NCBI RefSeq assembly: GCF_003205615.1
Contig: NZ_PYBV01000030.1
Location: forward strand, 175,943-239,942
Source of the DNA: Micromonospora arborensis
GTDB lineage: Bacteria > Actinomycetota > Actinomycetes > Mycobacteriales > Micromonosporaceae
Reading direction: 5' to 3'
Length of the DNA stretch: 64,000 nt
How positions within the stretch are numbered: position 1 is the first letter of the stretch; every line of letters starts with the position of its first letter. Made by a program: the position numbers and the translations under genes. Below the pieces are notes generated by a model. The model did no database searches. It saw nothing but the letters and a program-made list of their open reading frames with translations, and had not been told where the DNA came from. Of this stretch, positions 8,728 through 18,135 are shown in pieces.

Positions 8728-11021
8728 TTGGTGGCACCTGATGCGGTGCCGGGGAAGAGCAGCAGTTTGCCGGTGGCGTCGTCCACCAGGAGCAGGTCGT
8801 TGTGGTTGTCGCGGGTGAACGGGCCGCTGAGCAACTCGCTGCGGGTGGCCCAGGTGTCTCCGGTGATTTCGACCCGGTCACCCCAGGTGGTGCCGGCGGC
8901 GGTGCCGGGGTAGAGCCACAGTTTGCCGGTGGCCTGTTCGACGGCGAGCAGGTCGTCATACTCGTCCGGGTTGAACCGTCCGACGAGCAGTTCCCCCATC
9001 GCGGCCCAGCCACCGGTGCCGGCCAGGACCCGGTCACCCCAGGTGGTGCCGGCGGCGGTGCCGGGGTAGAGCCACAGTTTGCCGGTGGCCTGTTCGACGG
9101 CGAGCAGGTCGTCGAAGGCGTCCCGGTTGAACCGGCCGCTGACGAGTTTGCTCATCGCGTTCCAGCCGCTGCTGCCGGACTCGACCCGGGTACCCGGCTT
9201 GCCGCCGGCGGCGGTGCCGGGGTAGAGCCACAGTTTGCCGGTGGCCAACTCGACGGCGAGCAGGTCATCGTAGTTGTCGCGGTTGAACCGGCCCTTGACC
9301 GACTTGGCCATGGTCTGCCAGCCGGTCCCGATCTGGATTCGGGTGCCCCAGGTGAGGCCGGTGGCGGTGCCCGGGTAGAGGAAGTGTCGGCCGGTGAGCT
9401 TCTCCACCCCGATCAGGTCCTGGTAGGCGTCCCGGTTGAACTCACCGACGACGAGTTGGCTGAGCCCGTACGGTTGCGGAGTCGGCTTGCGGCCGGCGGG
9501 TGGGACCGGGGTGCCCCAGGTGACTCCCGCGGCGATGCCCGGGTAGAGCCACGACTGGCCGCTGGCCGCTTCGACCGCGAGCAGGTCGTCGTGGGCGTCG
9601 GTGTTGAACCGGCCGACCGTGATGCCGCTCATCGCGTTCCAGCCACTGTTACCGGCCAGGACCGGGGTGCCCCAGGTGGTCCCTGCGGCGGTGCCCGGGT
9701 AGAGCCAGAGCTTCCCGGTCGCGGATTCCAGCGCGAGCAGGTCGTCGTAGGTGTCGCCCCGGTTGAGTTGCCCGCTGGCGAGTTTGCTCATCGCGTTCCA
9801 GCCACTGTTGCCGGATACGACCCGGGTACCCAGATTGCCGCCGGCGGCCGTCCCCGGGTAGAGCCAGAGCTTCCCGGTCGAGATCTCCACGGCGATCACG
9901 TCGTCGTAGCTGTCCCGGTTGAATCGGCCGCTGACGAGCTTGCTCATCGTCTGCCAGCCGGTCCCGATCTGGATCCGGGTGCCCCAGGCGATGCCGGTGG
10001 CGGTCCCCGGATAGAGGAACTGCAGCCCGGTGCTGCTCTCCACGGCGATCAGATCGTCGACGGCATCCCGGTTGAACCGGCCGACCACCAGATTCGTCAT
10101 CCGGTTCCAGTCCGTGGCCCCGGTGTCGACCAGGACCCGCGCGCCCCACGTGCCAGGAGTGGCCGTGCCGGGATACAACCAGAGCTTGCCAGTCGCCGGA
10201 TCGACCCCGATCAGATCCTCGTAGGCGTCCCGGTTGAATTCACCCACCACCGGAGAAGTCAGGTCGGACGGCTGCTGGAGACGAACCTGGGCGAGCCAGT
10301 CGGCGACGTCGTCCACCCGGGTTTCGGTCGCCCCGGTGCGGGTCTCCGTCTCGCCGAGGCAACCATGCTGCCAGGACGTGTGGTTGATCGCGACCAGCTC
10401 GATCTGCCCGCCGACCTCCCGAAAGGCGGGCCCGCCGGCGTCACCCTTGCAGATGGTCGCCTCGGTCGAGGTGCCCACCATGTCGAGCGTGGTGGCGGCG
10501 ACCGCGTCGACGATGAACGTGGCGGTACGGAGTTGATCGGGGATCCACTCGGTGGCGGTCCGCCCGTAGCCGCCCACCCGCAGTATCTCGCCAGCAACGG
10601 GAGGGGTGCCCAGTTTGGGCACGGGAACGTCGGTGACCGGGGCGGCCAATTCGACCAGAGCCAGATTGCGGTCCGGGTGCGGCTCCACCCGGGTGACTGC
10701 CACGACGTGCCCACCTGCCGCAGCCAGGTCGGGACGGCCGACGGTCACCGTGGTCGGCCGGGTAGGTGCCCCGGCGGTGACCGCCTGCCCACCCTGGACG
10801 AAGCACCCCTTCGCCGTGACCACCCAGCCGGGGTCGATCAACGCGCCGCTGCAACTCTGCACGCCACCGAAGTCGACCTTGGCCACGAACCCGTAGCCCC
10901 CGTCGGCGGGCACAGCGCCACCACCGACCGCATAGGCCGAGGCGCTGGTCAGTGAACCAACGGCGAGGCCGAGCGTGACCAAAGCAGCCGTCCATCCGAT
11001 CCGGCTGTGTCTACCAGGCAA
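8691..11021 (-). CDS. Secreted trypsin-fold pseudoprotease with ten FG-GAP/VCBS-like repeats
   Basis: 776 residues, starting at TTG 11021 behind GGGGAG. A signal peptide (cleavage probably near SASAYAVG) precedes a chymotrypsin-like domain of about 230 residues. The catalytic positions are altered: the TAAHC histidine motif reads TAKGC, and the GDSGGP serine motif reads CKGDAGGP, with the codons clearly giving Gly and Ala. An Asp is kept in PDRNLALVEL. Classical serine proteolysis is therefore unlikely; binding or scaffold roles are more plausible. About ten repeats of 50-55 residues follow, each with a core such as GRFNRDAYDDLLAVE and KLWLYPGTAAG, as in FG-GAP/VCBS propeller blades that bind calcium and ligands. 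As far as I recall, related actinomycete proteins show the same substitutions, so this is probably a family trait. Confidence 0.85.
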   Translation of the reverse strand: MPGRHSRIGWTAALVTLGLAVGSLTSASAYAVGGGAVPADGGYGFVAKVDFGGVQSCSGALIDPGWVVTAKGCFVQGGQAVTAGAPTRPTTVTVGRPDLAAAGGHVVAVTRVEPHPDRNLALVELAAPVTDVPVPKLGTPPVAGEILRVGGYGRTATEWIPDQLRTATFIVDAVAATTLDMVGTSTEATICKGDAGGPAFREVGGQIELVAINHTSWQHGCLGETETRTGATETRVDDVADWLAQVRLQQPSDLTSPVVGEFNRDAYEDLIGVDPATGKLWLYPGTATPGTWGARVLVDTGATDWNRMTNLVVGRFNRDAVDDLIAVESSTGLQFLYPGTATGIAWGTRIQIGTGWQTMSKLVSGRFNRDSYDDVIAVEISTGKLWLYPGTAAGGNLGTRVVSGNSGWNAMSKLASGQLNRGDTYDDLLALESATGKLWLYPGTAAGTTWGTPVLAGNSGWNAMSGITVGRFNTDAHDDLLAVEAASGQSWLYPGIAAGVTWGTPVPPAGRKPTPQPYGLSQLVVGEFNRDAYQDLIGVEKLTGRHFLYPGTATGLTWGTRIQIGTGWQTMAKSVKGRFNRDNYDDLLAVELATGKLWLYPGTAAGGKPGTRVESGSSGWNAMSKLVSGRFNRDAFDDLLAVEQATGKLWLYPGTAAGTTWGDRVLAGTGGWAAMGELLVGRFNPDEYDDLLAVEQATGKLWLYPGTAAGTTWGDRVEITGDTWATRSELLSGPFTRDNHNDLLLVDDATGKLLLFPGTASGATKWAPAIEVGPGN

Positions 11022-11247
11022 GACTTACTCCCCAGGATGTGAAGATCGCGGCTGCGGCGATATCGCTCTCCGGCCACAGTAGAAGACAAAGGCCGACCGG
11101 TGTGTCCTTCACCGGCGCGCCGGGGAGTGGTACCGCCGGGCGGCGGACGATCTCCACCGCGGCGGGGACGACGACGGGCACACCGCAGCGACGTTCCTCG
11201 ATTATTCTCGATGCTGGATCATCGAATTCCACACGGGAGGGCGCCCG

Positions 11248-12072
11248 ATGGCCGCGGATGAGGTAGCACCCCCTGGCGTTGACATCTCCACCCCGAGCAT
11301 CGCCCGGGTCTACGACTTCATGGTCGGCGGCAAGGACAATTTCGCGGTCGACCGGATGGTCGCCCAGCGCGCGCTGGAGATCGCGCCCGACGGCCTGGAG
11401 GCGGGGCGCGCGTGCCGGGCCCTCCTGCGCCGGGCGGTGCGTTACCTGGCGGCCGAGGCCGGCATCCGGCAGTTTCTCGACATCGGTTCGGGGCTGCCCA
11501 CTGAGACCAACGTGCACCAGGTCGCGCACGAGGTCGATCCGGCGGCGCGGGTCGTCTACGTCGACAACGATCCGTCGGTGCTGGTGCACGGGCGCGCGCT
11601 GCTCGCCGGCGACGGCACGACTGCGCTGATCGAGGCGGACATCCGTTCCCCCGAGACGATTCTCGAGCACCCCGTGGTGCGGGAGAAGCTCGACTTCACC
11701 CAGCCGATCGGTCTGCTGCTCTTCTCGGTCCTGCACCACCTCAACGACCCCGAGGACCCGGGCGGCGTCGCGGCGACCCTGCGGGACGCGCTGCCGCCCG
11801 GCAGCCACCTGGCGATCACGCATTTCTGGGATCCGGCCGAGGAGCATCCGGAGACGTCCGCGAGGGTGCGCGAGTCCGAGCGGGTGTTCAACGAGAGCCT
11901 GGGCACCGGGCGCTGGCGCCGCCGTACGGAAATCGAGGCCTTCGTCGGCGACTTCGAGCTGATCGAGCCGGGGCTGGTGCCGCTGGCCGAGTGGCGACCC
12001 GACGGCGAGGCCGTGGCCGAGCAGAAGGAGACCTACTACACCATGCTCGCCGGGGTGGCCCGCAAACGCTGA
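11248..12072 (+). CDS. SAM-dependent methyltransferase, DUF574 type
   Basis: Cytosolic enzyme of 274 residues from an actinobacterial SAM-dependent methyltransferase family (DUF574, present in high copy in these genomes, substrates mostly unknown). The start ATG follows GGGAGGG by seven bases. Characteristic features are PSIARVYDFMVGGKDNFAVD near the N-terminus, a Rossmann motif QFLDIGSGLPT near residue 78, the acidic ribose-binding YVDNDPSVL strand, and VLHHLNDPEDP. The C-terminal half (FVGDFELIEPGLVPL, then the YYTMLAGVARKR end) is also typical. It stands alone: it diverges from the secreted pseudoprotease and converges, 17 bases apart, with the dehydrogenase gene. No substrate can be read from the context. 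Confidence 0.88.
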   Translation: MAADEVAPPGVDISTPSIARVYDFMVGGKDNFAVDRMVAQRALEIAPDGLEAGRACRALLRRAVRYLAAEAGIRQFLDIGSGLPTETNVHQVAHEVDPAARVVYVDNDPSVLVHGRALLAGDGTTALIEADIRSPETILEHPVVREKLDFTQPIGLLLFSVLHHLNDPEDPGGVAATLRDALPPGSHLAITHFWDPAEEHPETSARVRESERVFNESLGTGRWRRRTEIEAFVGDFELIEPGLVPLAEWRPDGEAVAEQKETYYTMLAGVARKR

Positions 12073-12089
12073 CAGCTGCGGGCCGCTGG

Positions 12090-14963
12090 CTACGCTGGCG
12101 GCTCGACCGCCTCGACGAGAACTTCGAGCACGTGTCGGTATGGCTGCCCGGTGGCCCGGCTCATGCCCATCTCGCAGGTGCGGTTGCAGGAGGCGTACGC
12201 GTCGTACCCGCGCTGGTTGACCTCTGCGGCCTGAGCTGCGGTGGCGCTGGCGGTGACCTCGGGATGCAGGAGCCCTCGGTCGCCGGCGAAGGCGCAGCAC
12301 CCCCAGCTGTCCGGCACGGTCACGGTGTCGGCGACCGCCCAGGCCACCGTGCGCAGGTCGTCGATGCCGCCGAGGTGCACGGTGGAGCAGGTGGGGTGCA
12401 GGGCCAACGAGCCCACCCGCCGGGGCTCCGGCAGGGCCGGCAGGAGGTGTTCGGCGGTGAAGGTCACGCTGTCGACGAAGCGCAGAGCGCCGTAACGTGT
12501 CCGGTCCTCCTCGGCCAGCGCGTCGGTCAACTGGGACAGCCCGTGCGTGCAGGATGACGCGTCGCACACGACGGGCAGGCGACCCTGGTCGCTGGCCGCC
12601 CAGAGCGCCGCCAGGGTCCGCTCGGCCATCTCGCGGTGGCCGGCGGGGTAGCCCTTGGACTGCCATGGCGTTCCGCAGCACAGGCCAGCGGTGCCGGTTG
12701 GTACGACGATCGGCACTCCTGCCAGTTCGCACAGGCGCAGGAACGCCGCCGCCGAACCGTCGGACGCGCCGTCCTCCGGGGCGAAGATGCTGCCGATACA
12801 GGCCGCGAAGAACACGGCCTGGGCGTCCGGTGCGCTGCGGGGTGCGGGGCGGGGAGCACCGGCGCGCGGGATGTCGTCGCTCCACAGGGGTACGAGTTCG
12901 GTGGCGCCGAGCCCACGGATCGCCTGAGTGGCGGCGCGGGTCAGTGGGGTCGGTACGGTGTGTGCCGCGTTCAGTCCCACCCGGACGCCAGCCACGGCGG
13001 TCTTCCAGTGCTGGGCGGCACCGCGGGCGGTGTGCTGGGCGAGAGGGCTGTGCCGCTCGGCGCGCAGCCGTTTCATCGCTGCGCCGGTGTCGATGCCGAC
13101 CGGGCAGGCGGTGACGCAGAGGCTGTCCGCGGCGCAGCTGTCCACCGCGCTGTACGCATAGTCGCTGGTCAGTTCCCGGCGGCGCTCCTCGTCGCCGGCG
13201 GCGGTGGCGAGGGCGATCTGCCGTTGCAGGACGATGCGCTGCCGGGGCGTGGTGGTGACGTCGGCGGTGGGGCAGACCGGCTCGCAGTAGCCACACTCGA
13301 CGCAGGCGTCCAACTTGGGGTCGACCGTCGGGACGGCCTTGAGCTGCTGCAGGTGCACGGTCGGGTCGTCGTTGAGCAGCACCCCGGGGTTGAGCAGGCC
13401 GCTCGGGTCGCACAACCGCTTGAGCTCGCGCATCACGTCGTACAACTCGTCGCCGTACTGGCGGCGGACGAAGGGGGCCATGGCCCGGCCGGTGCCGTGC
13501 TCCGCCTTGAGTGTTCCGCCCTCGGCCAGCACGAGATCGACCATGTCGTCGGTGAACCGGGCGTAGCGATCGATCTCGGCCGGTGTGTCGAAGGACTGGG
13601 TCAGCATGAAGTGCAGGTTGCCGTCGCGAGCGTGTCCGAAGATCACCGCGTCCGGATAGCCGTGCCGGTCGAACAGGCGGATCAGACCGTCGCACGTGCC
13701 GGTCAGGCGCGACATCGGCACCGCGATGTCCTCCAGCAGGGCCGTGGTGCCGGGCGTGCGGGCGCCGGCGACCGCGGTGTATAGACCCTTGCGCAGGTGC
13801 CAGAGCCTGGCCCGTTCGCGCGGGTCGTGGGTCAGTTCGGTGCCGGTGACGGCGGGCAGGCGGTCGAGCGCGGGCCGGGCGTCGGCCAGCGTCGCGGCCA
13901 GCCGCTCGGCGCTGTCCTCGGTGAACTCCACCAGCAGCGCGGCGTGCCCGGTGACCGTCAGCCCGCGCAGGGCCCGGCTGGCGTCCGGGTCGCGCTGGCT
14001 GACCCGCAGGGCGGCCGCGTCGAGCAGTTCGGCGGTACGGGCACCGGCGGCGAGCAGGGCCGGCAGTGCGTCGGTGGCGTCGGTGAGGCGGGGCAGGATC
14101 AGCAGGCCGGTGGCGGCATGTTCGTGGATCTCGACGGTACGGAAGACGGCCTCGGCCACGAAGCCGAGCGTGCCTTCGCTGCCGATCATCAGGTGGGCGA
14201 GCATGTCGACCGGGCTGTCGTGGTCGAGCAGGGAGTTCAGCCCGTACCCCATGGTGTTCTTCATCGCGAACAGCCGCTCGATGGTGGCGCGCGACCCCGG
14301 TGTCGCGCGCACCCGGTCGCGCAGTCGCAGCAGCCCGGCGTGCAGCTCGGGCTCGTCGGCGCGCAGCCGGTCGTCGGCGTCGCGCGCGGCGGAGTCGACG
14401 ACGGACCCGGATGGGAGGACGAAGCGCAGCGACTCCATGGTGCGGTACGCGTTGTCGGTGGTGCCGCAGGTCATCCCGCTGGAGTTGTTGGCCACCATGC
14501 CACCCACCGTGCAGGCGGCTTCGCTGGCCGGGTCCGGGCCGAGCCGGCGGCGGTAGCGGGCCAGTCGAGCGTTGGCCTGCCGGATCGTCAGGCCCGGTTG
14601 GAGCCGGATGCGACGGCCGTCGTCGAGCACCTCGGCCTGCCGCCAGTCGGCGCGGACGTCCACCAGCACGCCCGCGCCGCCGGCCTGCCCGGCGAGGCTG
14701 GTGCCGCCGCCGCGCAGGGTCAACGGCACGCCGGCCTCCCGGGCCCCGACCATCAGCGCCCCCACCTCGGCCGCCGATGCGGCGCGAACCACGGCCTGCG
14801 GCTCGAACAGGTACGGCGAGGCGTCGTGCGCCGCCGCCAGCCGCCGGGGCAGCTCGGTGCTGGCCCGGGCCGGATCCTCCAAGCGGGCGCGCAGCAGCTC
14901 GGCGACCTCGCGGGCGTGGACGTCGGCCGCGGTCGGCGCGGGTACTCCTACGACGGGTCTCAT
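12090..14963 (-). CDS. FAD- and Fe-S-binding D-2-hydroxyacid dehydrogenase (D-lactate dehydrogenase type)
   Basis: 957 residues. The N-terminal half has an FAD-binding PCMH domain (LRGGGTSLAGQAGG, then GGMVANNSSGMTCGT) and an FAD-oxidase C-terminal domain with GHARDGNLHF. Around residue 550 a 4Fe-4S motif appears (CVECGYCEPVCP), followed by a CAADSLCVTACPVG segment. The C-terminal part holds two CCG domains (GLCCGTPW, SWGCCAFAGDRG) like those of heterodisulfide-reductase/glycolate-oxidase partners. This single-chain layout matches quinone-linked D-lactate dehydrogenases and YdiJ-like D-2-hydroxyglutarate dehydrogenases; the substrate cannot be decided from sequence. The start is ATG 14963 with GGGAGG upstream. 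It lies 25 bases downstream of anmK, so it is probably cotranscribed; oxidation of D-lactate released from MurNAc by MurQ would fit that context well. Confidence 0.88.
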   Translation of the reverse strand: MRPVVGVPAPTAADVHAREVAELLRARLEDPARASTELPRRLAAAHDASPYLFEPQAVVRAASAAEVGALMVGAREAGVPLTLRGGGTSLAGQAGGAGVLVDVRADWRQAEVLDDGRRIRLQPGLTIRQANARLARYRRRLGPDPASEAACTVGGMVANNSSGMTCGTTDNAYRTMESLRFVLPSGSVVDSAARDADDRLRADEPELHAGLLRLRDRVRATPGSRATIERLFAMKNTMGYGLNSLLDHDSPVDMLAHLMIGSEGTLGFVAEAVFRTVEIHEHAATGLLILPRLTDATDALPALLAAGARTAELLDAAALRVSQRDPDASRALRGLTVTGHAALLVEFTEDSAERLAATLADARPALDRLPAVTGTELTHDPRERARLWHLRKGLYTAVAGARTPGTTALLEDIAVPMSRLTGTCDGLIRLFDRHGYPDAVIFGHARDGNLHFMLTQSFDTPAEIDRYARFTDDMVDLVLAEGGTLKAEHGTGRAMAPFVRRQYGDELYDVMRELKRLCDPSGLLNPGVLLNDDPTVHLQQLKAVPTVDPKLDACVECGYCEPVCPTADVTTTPRQRIVLQRQIALATAAGDEERRRELTSDYAYSAVDSCAADSLCVTACPVGIDTGAAMKRLRAERHSPLAQHTARGAAQHWKTAVAGVRVGLNAAHTVPTPLTRAATQAIRGLGATELVPLWSDDIPRAGAPRPAPRSAPDAQAVFFAACIGSIFAPEDGASDGSAAAFLRLCELAGVPIVVPTGTAGLCCGTPWQSKGYPAGHREMAERTLAALWAASDQGRLPVVCDASSCTHGLSQLTDALAEEDRTRYGALRFVDSVTFTAEHLLPALPEPRRVGSLALHPTCSTVHLGGIDDLRTVAWAVADTVTVPDSWGCCAFAGDRGLLHPEVTASATAAQAAEVNQRGYDAYASCNRTCEMGMSRATGQPYRHVLEVLVEAVEPPA

Positions 14964-14988
14964 CGGCGGGTCCTCCCTGAAGGGGTGG

Positions 14989-16173
14989 TCAGTCGGCCAC
15001 CGGCGACGCGACGATCCGCAACCGGTGCGGAGCGGTGCCGACCGGGTCCGGCAGCCGCAGCGGCTGACGGCCGGGAGTGATGCTGCCGAGCACGGAGGCG
15101 TGCCGCGCGCCGGTGCCCGAGGGCAGGGCGCCCGGCAGCCCGTGCACGGTCAGGTAGCCCAGCAGCGCGAAGGCCAGCGCCTCCTTGGCGTCCGATGCGA
15201 CGCCAAGGTCGTCGCTGGACGACAGGTGGACGCCCGGCAGCTCGTCGGCGATCATGCGCATCAAGGTCGGGTTGTGTGCGCCGCCGCCGGAGACGACGAG
15301 CCGGGTGACGCCGTGGTCGCGGCAGGCGCCCGCGACCGTGACCGCCGTCAGTCGGGTGAGCGTGGCCAGCACGTCCTGCGGATCCGGCGTGGGCGCGTCG
15401 GCGAGGGCGGCGAGCAGGTAGGGCAGGTGGAACAACTCCTTCCCGGTGCTCTTCGGGCCAGGCAGCCGGTAGTACGGCTCGTCGAGCAGCCGCCGCAGCA
15501 GGACCGGGTTCACCTGCCCGGCAGCCGCGCCGCGCCCGTCCCGGTCGTACTCCTCGGTGCCTCCGCTGAAGTGGCGCACAGCGGCGTCGAGGAGTGCGTT
15601 GGCCGGCCCGGTGTCGAACGCGAGGGGGTCCGCGTCCGGCGCGACGACGGTGATGTTGGCGATGCCGCCCAGGTTCAGGGCGGCGGGGACGCCGGGTAGG
15701 CCACGTAGCAGCAGCGCGTCGAAGAGGGCGACCAGGGGAGCGCCCTGGCCGCCGGCGGCGACGTCGCGGCTGCGTAGGTCGGCCACGACCGGAAGGCCGG
15801 TGGCCTCCGCGATCCAGGCCGGCTGACCCAGCTGGAGAGTGCCACGGACCACCCCGTCCTCGACCCAGTGGTGCATGGTCTGGCCGTGCGAGACGACCAG
15901 GTCGGCGTGGCCGCCACACAGTTGGGCGAGAGCCCGCACACCGGCGTCGGCGAAGGCCTGGCCGATGCCGGTGTCCAGCACGCAGATCGCCTCGGTGGTG
16001 GTCGGGGCCGGCGGTAGGGCGGCGGCGATCCCGCTGCGCAACCGCTCGGGGTACGGGTGGCTGAGCCGGCCCAGCGGTCGCATCCGCAGGGTGTCGCCGT
16101 TCAGGTCGAACTCGGCCGCGGCGGCTTCGATGCCGTCGTAGGAGGTTCCGGACATCAGGCCGATCACGCGCAT
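14989..16173 (-). CDS. anmK: Anhydro-N-acetylmuramic acid kinase
   Basis: Cytosolic sugar kinase of 394 residues. It cleaves the 1,6-anhydro ring of anhydro-MurNAc while phosphorylating it, giving MurNAc-6-phosphate for MurQ. Family motifs are in order: GLMSGTSYDGIEAA at the N-terminus, NLGGIANITV, FDTGPANALLDA and VVSGGGAHNPTLM. Length is normal. ATG 16173 is chosen because it directly precedes the conserved GLMSGTS strand and follows AGGAGG; a longer open frame upstream overlaps the symporter gene and reads as non-coding. The symporter stop lies 11 bases upstream and the dehydrogenase begins 25 bases downstream, so the three genes form a likely operon. murQ is divergent across a 390-base gap. 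Confidence 0.95.
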   Translation of the reverse strand: MRVIGLMSGTSYDGIEAAAAEFDLNGDTLRMRPLGRLSHPYPERLRSGIAAALPPAPTTTEAICVLDTGIGQAFADAGVRALAQLCGGHADLVVSHGQTMHHWVEDGVVRGTLQLGQPAWIAEATGLPVVADLRSRDVAAGGQGAPLVALFDALLLRGLPGVPAALNLGGIANITVVAPDADPLAFDTGPANALLDAAVRHFSGGTEEYDRDGRGAAAGQVNPVLLRRLLDEPYYRLPGPKSTGKELFHLPYLLAALADAPTPDPQDVLATLTRLTAVTVAGACRDHGVTRLVVSGGGAHNPTLMRMIADELPGVHLSSSDDLGVASDAKEALAFALLGYLTVHGLPGALPSGTGARHASVLGSITPGRQPLRLPDPVGTAPHRLRIVASPVAD

Positions 16174-16184
16174 CAGGTCCTCCT

Positions 16185-17747
16185 TCACGCCCGTCCGGCG
16201 GGCGTCGCCGCCGGTTCTTCGGCCTCGTCGGTGCGCCGGTGGTCGTACGGCGTCGCCGGGGCCGCGTGGAACCGGCTCGACACCGCGCCGACGAGCAGGG
16301 TGATCAGGACACCGATCGGCACCAGCCACTGCGCGGCGATGGCGGTGGCGGTGGTGGTCCCGGCCGTCGTCACATCGATCTTCACGTAGCGGACGATGTA
16401 TGTCATCACCGCCACGGTGACGAGGAAGGCGATCACCGCGTCGACCTGGTTGGCCCGCTGGACGAGACGGCCGAGCAGGAACGCCCCGAGCAGTGCCCCG
16501 TAGGTGTAGCCAGCGATGGTCAGGCCGGTCAGGTACACGTTTCCGGTGCTCGAGCTGAAGGCGCAGGCGAAGATCGCCATCAGCACCGCCCAGACCAGGG
16601 TCATCACCCGGGCGAGCCGGAGCATCACGTCATCCGACGGGACCGTCCGGAAGAAGCTGTGGATGAAGTCGGCGACGGTGGAGTTCGACATCGAGTTCAG
16701 CGCCGACGACAGCGAACCCATCGCGGCGCCGAGGATGCCGGCCACCAGTAGACCCGAGATGCCCACCGGCAGGGCGTGCAGGATGAAGCTCGGGTAGAGG
16801 TTGTCGCTGCTGGCCAGGCCGAGTTCCTTGAAGGTCTGACCCTTGTTGTACGACCACAGCAGCGCGCCGACCAGGGAGAATGCCGCGAACTGGATGACCA
16901 CGAAGATGCCCGAGGAGATCATCGCCTTCTGCCCCTCGCGAAGCGTGCGGGTGGACAGGATGCGCTGGACGATCAGCTGGTCCGACCCGTGGCTGGCCAT
17001 CGCGAAGATCGCGCCGCCGATGATCGCGGTCGGCAGGGCGAACGGGCTGGTGAGCACGTGCGCGAGCGTGAAGTCGGTGTCGAAGAGCTGGAACTTGCCG
17101 GCGTCCAGCGCCTGCGAGTAGCCGTCGAAGCCGACGGCGTGGCTGAGCACCGCGATGGCCAGGATCGCCCCGCCCAGGTAGAGCCCCATCTGGATGGCGT
17201 CGGTCCAGATGACCGCCTTGATGCCGCCGAGGTAGGTGTAGACCACCGTGATGAGCGTCAGAACGATGATGATGGCCTGGTAGCCGACCTGAAGGCCGAG
17301 CTCGTCGAGGAGCAGCTTGATGGGGATGGCCGAGGCGAACAGCCGTACGCCCTCGGCGAGCAGGCGGGTGAAGACGAACGTGACGGACGCCAGGCCCTGG
17401 AGTTTCAGGCCGAACCGTTCACCGAGGTACTGGTAGGCGCTGACGAAGCCGCCCCGCTTGTAGAGGGGGATGAGCACCGCGGCCACGACGACGCGACCGA
17501 TGACGTAACCCAGGGCCAGCTCGACGTTACCGAATCCCTGGCCGCTGTAGGCGCCACCGGGCACGCTGATCACGGTCAGGACGCTGGTCTCGGTGGCGAC
17601 CACGGAGAACGAGACGGTCCACCACGGCAGCCGACCCTCGCCCACGAAGTAGTCCTTGGCGGATTTCTGCTTGCCGGACAGCCGCAGTCCGACGAAGGCG
17701 ATCACCACGAGGTACAGCACGATTACGACAAGGTCGAGTTGACGCAC
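16185..17747 (-). CDS. Sodium:solute symporter (SSS family)
   Basis: Integral membrane transporter of 520 residues with about 13 hydrophobic helices, matching the SSS fold. VIVLYLVVIAFVGLRLSGKQ opens the first helix; SAKDYFVGEGRLPWW and VVATETSVLTVISVPGGAYS are typical SSS signatures of the first loops. GTG 17747 follows GGGAG. Position as first gene of an operon with anmK, and divergent from murQ, suggests uptake of MurNAc, anhydro-MurNAc or a related peptidoglycan sugar driven by sodium. The substrate is inferred from context only; SSS members transport many sugars, sialic acids and amino acids. Confidence 0.88.
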   Translation of the reverse strand: MRQLDLVVIVLYLVVIAFVGLRLSGKQKSAKDYFVGEGRLPWWTVSFSVVATETSVLTVISVPGGAYSGQGFGNVELALGYVIGRVVVAAVLIPLYKRGGFVSAYQYLGERFGLKLQGLASVTFVFTRLLAEGVRLFASAIPIKLLLDELGLQVGYQAIIIVLTLITVVYTYLGGIKAVIWTDAIQMGLYLGGAILAIAVLSHAVGFDGYSQALDAGKFQLFDTDFTLAHVLTSPFALPTAIIGGAIFAMASHGSDQLIVQRILSTRTLREGQKAMISSGIFVVIQFAAFSLVGALLWSYNKGQTFKELGLASSDNLYPSFILHALPVGISGLLVAGILGAAMGSLSSALNSMSNSTVADFIHSFFRTVPSDDVMLRLARVMTLVWAVLMAIFACAFSSSTGNVYLTGLTIAGYTYGALLGAFLLGRLVQRANQVDAVIAFLVTVAVMTYIVRYVKIDVTTAGTTTATAIAAQWLVPIGVLITLLVGAVSSRFHAAPATPYDHRRTDEAEEPAATPAGRA

Positions 17748-17857
17748 AGCTCACTCCCAACCAGCGGTTGTCAATAAGTGACGTGGGACCAGGGTAACGC
17801 GAAACTTTTTGCCACTGCCGGTCCGGGCTGGCTACGCTGTGGTCCCAGCCTGCTGAT

Positions 17858-18109
17858 ATGGGGGAAAGGGTGGCCCAGCAGAACGTGCCCGGCGGCCGGG
17901 AGCCGGCACCGGACGCGGCCCGCAGCGACATCTCGGGCACACACCATCACACCGTGCCGCCGAGGCTGGCACGGTCGAAACGGCGCGTTGTCGGCGTAGT
18001 TCTGGCGAACCGCCGACGCCCGTCCCCACCTGCCCTCAGCCTGGCCGCCGCGAGCACGCGCTCGACGTCGACCGCACCGGCGAGGCACCACCCGCCGGCC
18101 GGCGACTGA
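17858..18109 (+). pseudogene. Possible remnant of a MurR/RpiR-type regulator
   Basis: An 83-residue open frame just upstream of murQ and in the same direction. Its middle, RLARSKRRVVGVVLANRR, resembles the first helix of RpiR-type HTH domains (usually of the form SLxxSERRVAxxVLADP), and the following LSLAAASTRSTST could be a degraded copy of the next helices. The SIS sugar-phosphate-binding domain that should follow (about 180 residues) is absent, the frame ending 26 bases before the murQ start. MurR/RpiR regulators are common neighbours of murQ. The similarity is weak and read by eye; chance resemblance in an Arg/Ala-rich frame is possible. The rest of the 17748-18135 gap holds presumably the divergent promoters, with nothing else clear. 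Confidence 0.35.
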
Positions 18110-18135
18110 ACACCAGCGAGAGGAACGAACAACCC

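Noticed and set aside
8802..10955. 717-codon rightward frame and repeated DNA units in the FG-GAP gene, CRISPR-like at first sight
   Set aside because: The repeats are degenerate protein-coding repeats (about 150-170 bases) of the leftward FG-GAP gene; no short exact repeats with unique spacers are present.
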